Assembly: GCA_022701475.1 (NCBI GenBank)
Contig: JAKOOI010000462.1
Coordinates: 1 to 8,550 of the forward strand
Reading direction: 5' to 3'
DNA length: 8,550 nt
Source: Weeksellaceae bacterium
GTDB taxonomy: Bacteria; Bacteroidota; Bacteroidia; Flavobacteriales; Weeksellaceae
Shown here: in pieces, positions 6,757 through 8,550 of the stretch
How positions within the stretch are numbered: the first letter of the stretch is position 1
Layout: each line of letters opens with the position of its first letter
The notes under the pieces: generated by a model
Database searches by the model: none
The model's input: the letters and a program-made list of their open reading frames with translations, nothing else
Told to the model about the DNA's origin: nothing
Position numbers and translations under genes: made by a program

Positions 6757-7200
6757 ATGAAAAATTTATTCAAATCATTGTGTATTGTTCTCTTTTTAGC
6801 CGGAAATTCTGCCTTTGGCCAGAACACCTCAAGCCGTGTTATCAAAGTGATCCGCTGTAAAACATTTCACGTTTCTGTAGGAATAGGCATTATAACAGTT
6901 GATTCAGATGTTACAGGCTGTTTAGTAACTATTGATGGGGTTCCTGTGGTACTTTGGGGTAAGGGCGCATCAGAAAAACAACCGGAATCAGAAATACATT
7001 ATATCTATGTTGAAGAACGTGAATTAATGAAGAAACTGAACATCAAAGATCCTGAAGATCTGAGAAACATGAAAATTATTAAGAGCGGGATATGGGATAG
7101 TGAAGGTGTACATTATGTAGCTGTACCTAACGGGAAAATTGAACGTACTGATGTAGAGGGAACCGTATATTATGCTGTTCCGGTAGAAAAAACAGAATAA
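6757..7200 (+). CDS. Small exported protein of unknown family
   Basis: 147 residues; I do not recognise the family. The signal peptide is clear: MKNLFKSLCIVLFLAGNSAFG (1-21), cut before Gln22, with no lipobox Cys at the cleavage site, so the product should be a soluble periplasmic or secreted protein. The mature part has exactly two cysteines, Cys34 and Cys55, flanking a Val/Ile-rich beta stretch (VSVGIGIITVDSDVTG) and able to form a disulfide. The middle (about 70-110) is charged, with EERELMKKLNIKDPEDLRN, and the end is beta-rich (VHYVAVPNG, EGTVYYAVPVEKTE). The frame is open further upstream to 6601, but the promoter lies inside that extension and the signal peptide starts at 6757. An ATG at 6730 would add nine residues before the signal peptide. 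The thioredoxin gene follows after 16 nt. Confidence 0.8.
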   Translation: MKNLFKSLCIVLFLAGNSAFGQNTSSRVIKVIRCKTFHVSVGIGIITVDSDVTGCLVTIDGVPVVLWGKGASEKQPESEIHYIYVEERELMKKLNIKDPEDLRNMKIIKSGIWDSEGVHYVAVPNGKIERTDVEGTVYYAVPVEKTE

Positions 7201-7216
7201 AAACTGTAAAATAGTC

Positions 7217-7774
7217 ATGAAAAAATTAATCTATTCTTTAGTGATTCTTATCTTATTTATTGTAATAGGCTGGATCATTGTGAATTCAAAAATAATCAGC
7301 AATGCACGTATTACAATTAATGATAAGAATTTGAAATTTGAAAATTCTCCATTTTACAAAGAATATTATCATTCCGGGAATATAGTGGTTGTTAATATCT
7401 GGGCAACATGGTGTAAGCCCTGTCTGGAAGAAATCCCAAGCCTTAACAGATTAAAGGAAGACTACCGTCATAGTAAGATAGAATTTATTTCTTATTCGAT
7501 TGATACCTTCAATGATGTCGGGAAAGTGAAGCAATTTGTTGCTTCCGGGAAATTTAAGTGGAAAGATGTAACCATTGAAAATCTTAAGTACAGAAAGAGT
7601 ATACAGAATGCACTTTATCATAATGAAGTAAATTCCGGATCATTTCAGATTACTTCACTTGAAATTCCCCGAACACTGATTCTCAGGAATGGAAAACTCA
7701 TTAAAGAATACAATGGATTGATTGATTATCATGATATTTCCGGATTCTTGAGATTAGAATTACAGAAAAACTGA
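7217..7774 (+). CDS. Membrane-anchored TlpA-like thioredoxin
   Basis: 185 residues. An N-terminal hydrophobic segment (4-23) anchors it in the inner membrane with the rest in the periplasm; there is no obvious cleavage site. The thioredoxin fold runs from about residue 50 to 180. It carries the redox site WCKPC (65-69, Cys66 and Cys69) after VVVNIWAT, and the cis-proline at Pro151 in IPRTLIL. The CKPC dipeptide and the EIPSLNRL helix after it match the TlpA/ResA group of thiol-disulfide reductases, which reduce disulfides of exported proteins or apocytochromes. No cytochrome maturation gene is nearby. The neighbours on both sides are small exported or formerly exported proteins with two cysteines each, so they are candidate partners (inference). 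It is cotranscribed with the gene 16 nt upstream. Confidence 0.88.
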   Translation: MKKLIYSLVILILFIVIGWIIVNSKIISNARITINDKNLKFENSPFYKEYYHSGNIVVVNIWATWCKPCLEEIPSLNRLKEDYRHSKIEFISYSIDTFNDVGKVKQFVASGKFKWKDVTIENLKYRKSIQNALYHNEVNSGSFQITSLEIPRTLILRNGKLIKEYNGLIDYHDISGFLRLELQKN

Positions 7775-7828
7775 TTTCTTATTCCATTGCCTGATTATGG
7801 ATATGACGATAAAGAATAATAAGCCTTA

Positions 7829-8242
7829 ATGAAAATCAATTTATTTATTCCGTTCTTTCTCGTACTCCTCTCATTGCAGTTAAAATCATAGACCACTGCC
7901 ATGTCTGGTCTTGACAAAGGTCTGGCAATCGGTAATATACTTGTACAAGGTTATGTAGCGTTAAAAGGTAACAGTTCAAAAACTGCTGATCCCAATGCGA
8001 AAACCGTGGACAGCTTCTGTTTTAAAAATAAACTGGAAGAAAAAATTACGGTAAAACTGAATGGGAAGCCGGACGATGAAGATATAAAGAAAGAATTCGT
8101 CATCCGGAAAGGAGAAAAAGAGTGCACGTACAATTTGCCTAAAGGGATTTATACATATGAAGTATTGCTTTCAGGCAAAGATACCTATCAGAAAGGAGAA
8201 TACAAAGTTTCGGAAGAAGCTTTACTTACTATCACCAACTGA
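7829..8242 (+). pseudogene. Small exported beta-rich protein split by an in-frame TAG after its signal peptide
   Basis: From the ATG at 7829 the frame reads a hydrophobic signal peptide, MKINLFIPFFLVLLSLQLKS, and then TAG at 7889-7891. The same frame continues TTAMSGLDKG and stays open to 8242. Reading through gives 137 codons of a normal exported protein. TAG is one base from CAG, and Gln right after the cleavage site is the rule in this window's other signal peptides, so a CAG-to-TAG nonsense mutation fits well. The open remainder from the ATG at 7901 (113 residues) would be made without a signal peptide. It has a Gly/Ser/Lys-rich start, then alternating beta-type residues (KITVKLNG, EFVIRKGEKECTYNLP, GIYTYEVLLSG) and two cysteines (Cys40 and Cys75 of the 113). 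The family is unknown. A cytosolic 113-residue gene starting at 7901 is the alternative. A terminator follows 9 nt after the stop. Confidence 0.65.
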
Positions 8243-8251
8243 TTATTTACC

Positions 8252-8280
8252 GGAGGCTGCCTGACTGGCAGTCTCCTTTT
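8252..8280 (+). terminator. Rho-independent terminator of the exported-protein/thioredoxin operon
   Basis: GGAGGCTGCC (8252-8261), loop TGACT, and GGCAGTCTCC (8267-8276) form a 10-bp stem with one G-U pair, followed by TTTT (8277-8280). It starts 9 nt after the stop codon at 8242. No T run follows on the minus strand, so it should not serve the convergent gene at the right edge. Confidence 0.85.
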
Positions 8281-8374
8281 ATGAAATGCCATGGCATAAT
8301 CTATAACGAAATAAATACCCGGGAAATGAACTTCTTATCCTGCGTCTGGTGACTGAAAGACTTCTTGCCCTTAC

Positions 8375-8550
8375 TTATTTCACCAGCATCCATATGCCAA
8401 CCCCGATCGCGGCATAGACCGTTACGGTGATAATATCGGCGATAGGCTGTGAAAAGCGTTTTTCCGCAATCTTTTCGGTATTGATCTGGTTTTTGTGGAA
8501 TTTCAGGATTTTCTTAGGATTACCGGCAGCATGTGCCACCAGGCTGTCGC
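8375..8550 (-). CDS. C-terminal part of an unrecognised protein with a terminal membrane helix
   Basis: Only the last 57 residues are inside the window, ending with TAA at 8375-8377; the gene continues past the right edge. The visible part has a basic, polar stretch (HAAGNPKKILKFHKNQ, then INTEKIAEKRFS). A hydrophobic segment, PIADIITVTVYAAIGVGIWM, ends almost at the C-terminus (LVK). This looks like a final transmembrane helix of a membrane protein or a tail anchor. Codon use looks like the core genes (more GC-rich third positions), unlike the AT-rich cassette next to it. I cannot name the family from this fragment. No clear terminator for it is visible between 8281 and 8374. Confidence 0.7.
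   Translation of the reverse strand, partial: DSLVAHAAGNPKKILKFHKNQINTEKIAEKRFSQPIADIITVTVYAAIGVGIWMLVK

Noticed and set aside
8287..8296. Palindrome TGCCATGGCA near the right edge
   Set aside because: It is a single 10-bp dyad with no promoter, T run or second copy near it, and chance explains it.
1..8550. Mobile element, CRISPR array, tRNA or rRNA
   Set aside because: I saw no transposase or integrase motifs, target-site duplications, spaced repeats or cloverleaf sequence. The accessory cassette may have been gained, but no element border could be shown.

Overview
The window looks like a chromosomal piece of a Flavobacteriia member, most like Chryseobacterium or a close relative. The evidence is the promoter style (TTTG or TTG, then 19-20 nt, then TAnnTTTG), signal peptides that end just before Gln, A-rich leaders without a well-spaced Shine-Dalgarno, and protein families typical of Bacteroidetes. 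The genus is inferred from family resemblance and was not tested by a search.

Minus strand, 1-3742. A partial secG lies at the left edge with its own promoter. Upstream of it, and separated by a strong terminator, is a two-gene operon of secreted M16B peptidase-like proteins. The first gene has an intact HxxEH zinc site but no Arg/Tyr substrate pair. The second has lost HxxEH, keeps the Arg/Tyr pair, and carries an extra C-terminal beta-rich domain. They read as the two complementary halves of one heterodimeric zinc protease.

Plus strand, 3918-6154. A soluble histidine kinase with three PAS domains is followed 11 nt later by a stand-alone receiver protein. They form a two-component pair with no DNA-binding output. 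A near-perfect 28-bp-arm hairpin ends this operon.

Accessory stretch, 6251-8280. This region looks more AT-rich than its surroundings and lies between two clear terminators. It holds a broken XRE-type regulator (minus) and, divergent from it, three genes (plus): a small secreted protein of unknown family, a membrane-anchored TlpA-like thioredoxin with a WCKPC site, and a small beta-rich protein whose signal peptide is cut off by an in-frame TAG. A near-palindrome sits at the predicted transcription start of the plus operon and is a candidate operator. Two of the four genes are damaged, so the locus appears to be decaying, unless a sequencing error or stop readthrough explains the breaks.

Right edge. 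The C-terminal 57 residues of an unrecognised protein with a C-terminal membrane helix are encoded on the minus strand. I found no tRNA, rRNA, CRISPR array, transposase or integrase. The most interesting part is the small exported-protein/thioredoxin cassette with its damaged divergent regulator. It may be a little-described system, but the sequence alone does not show its function.
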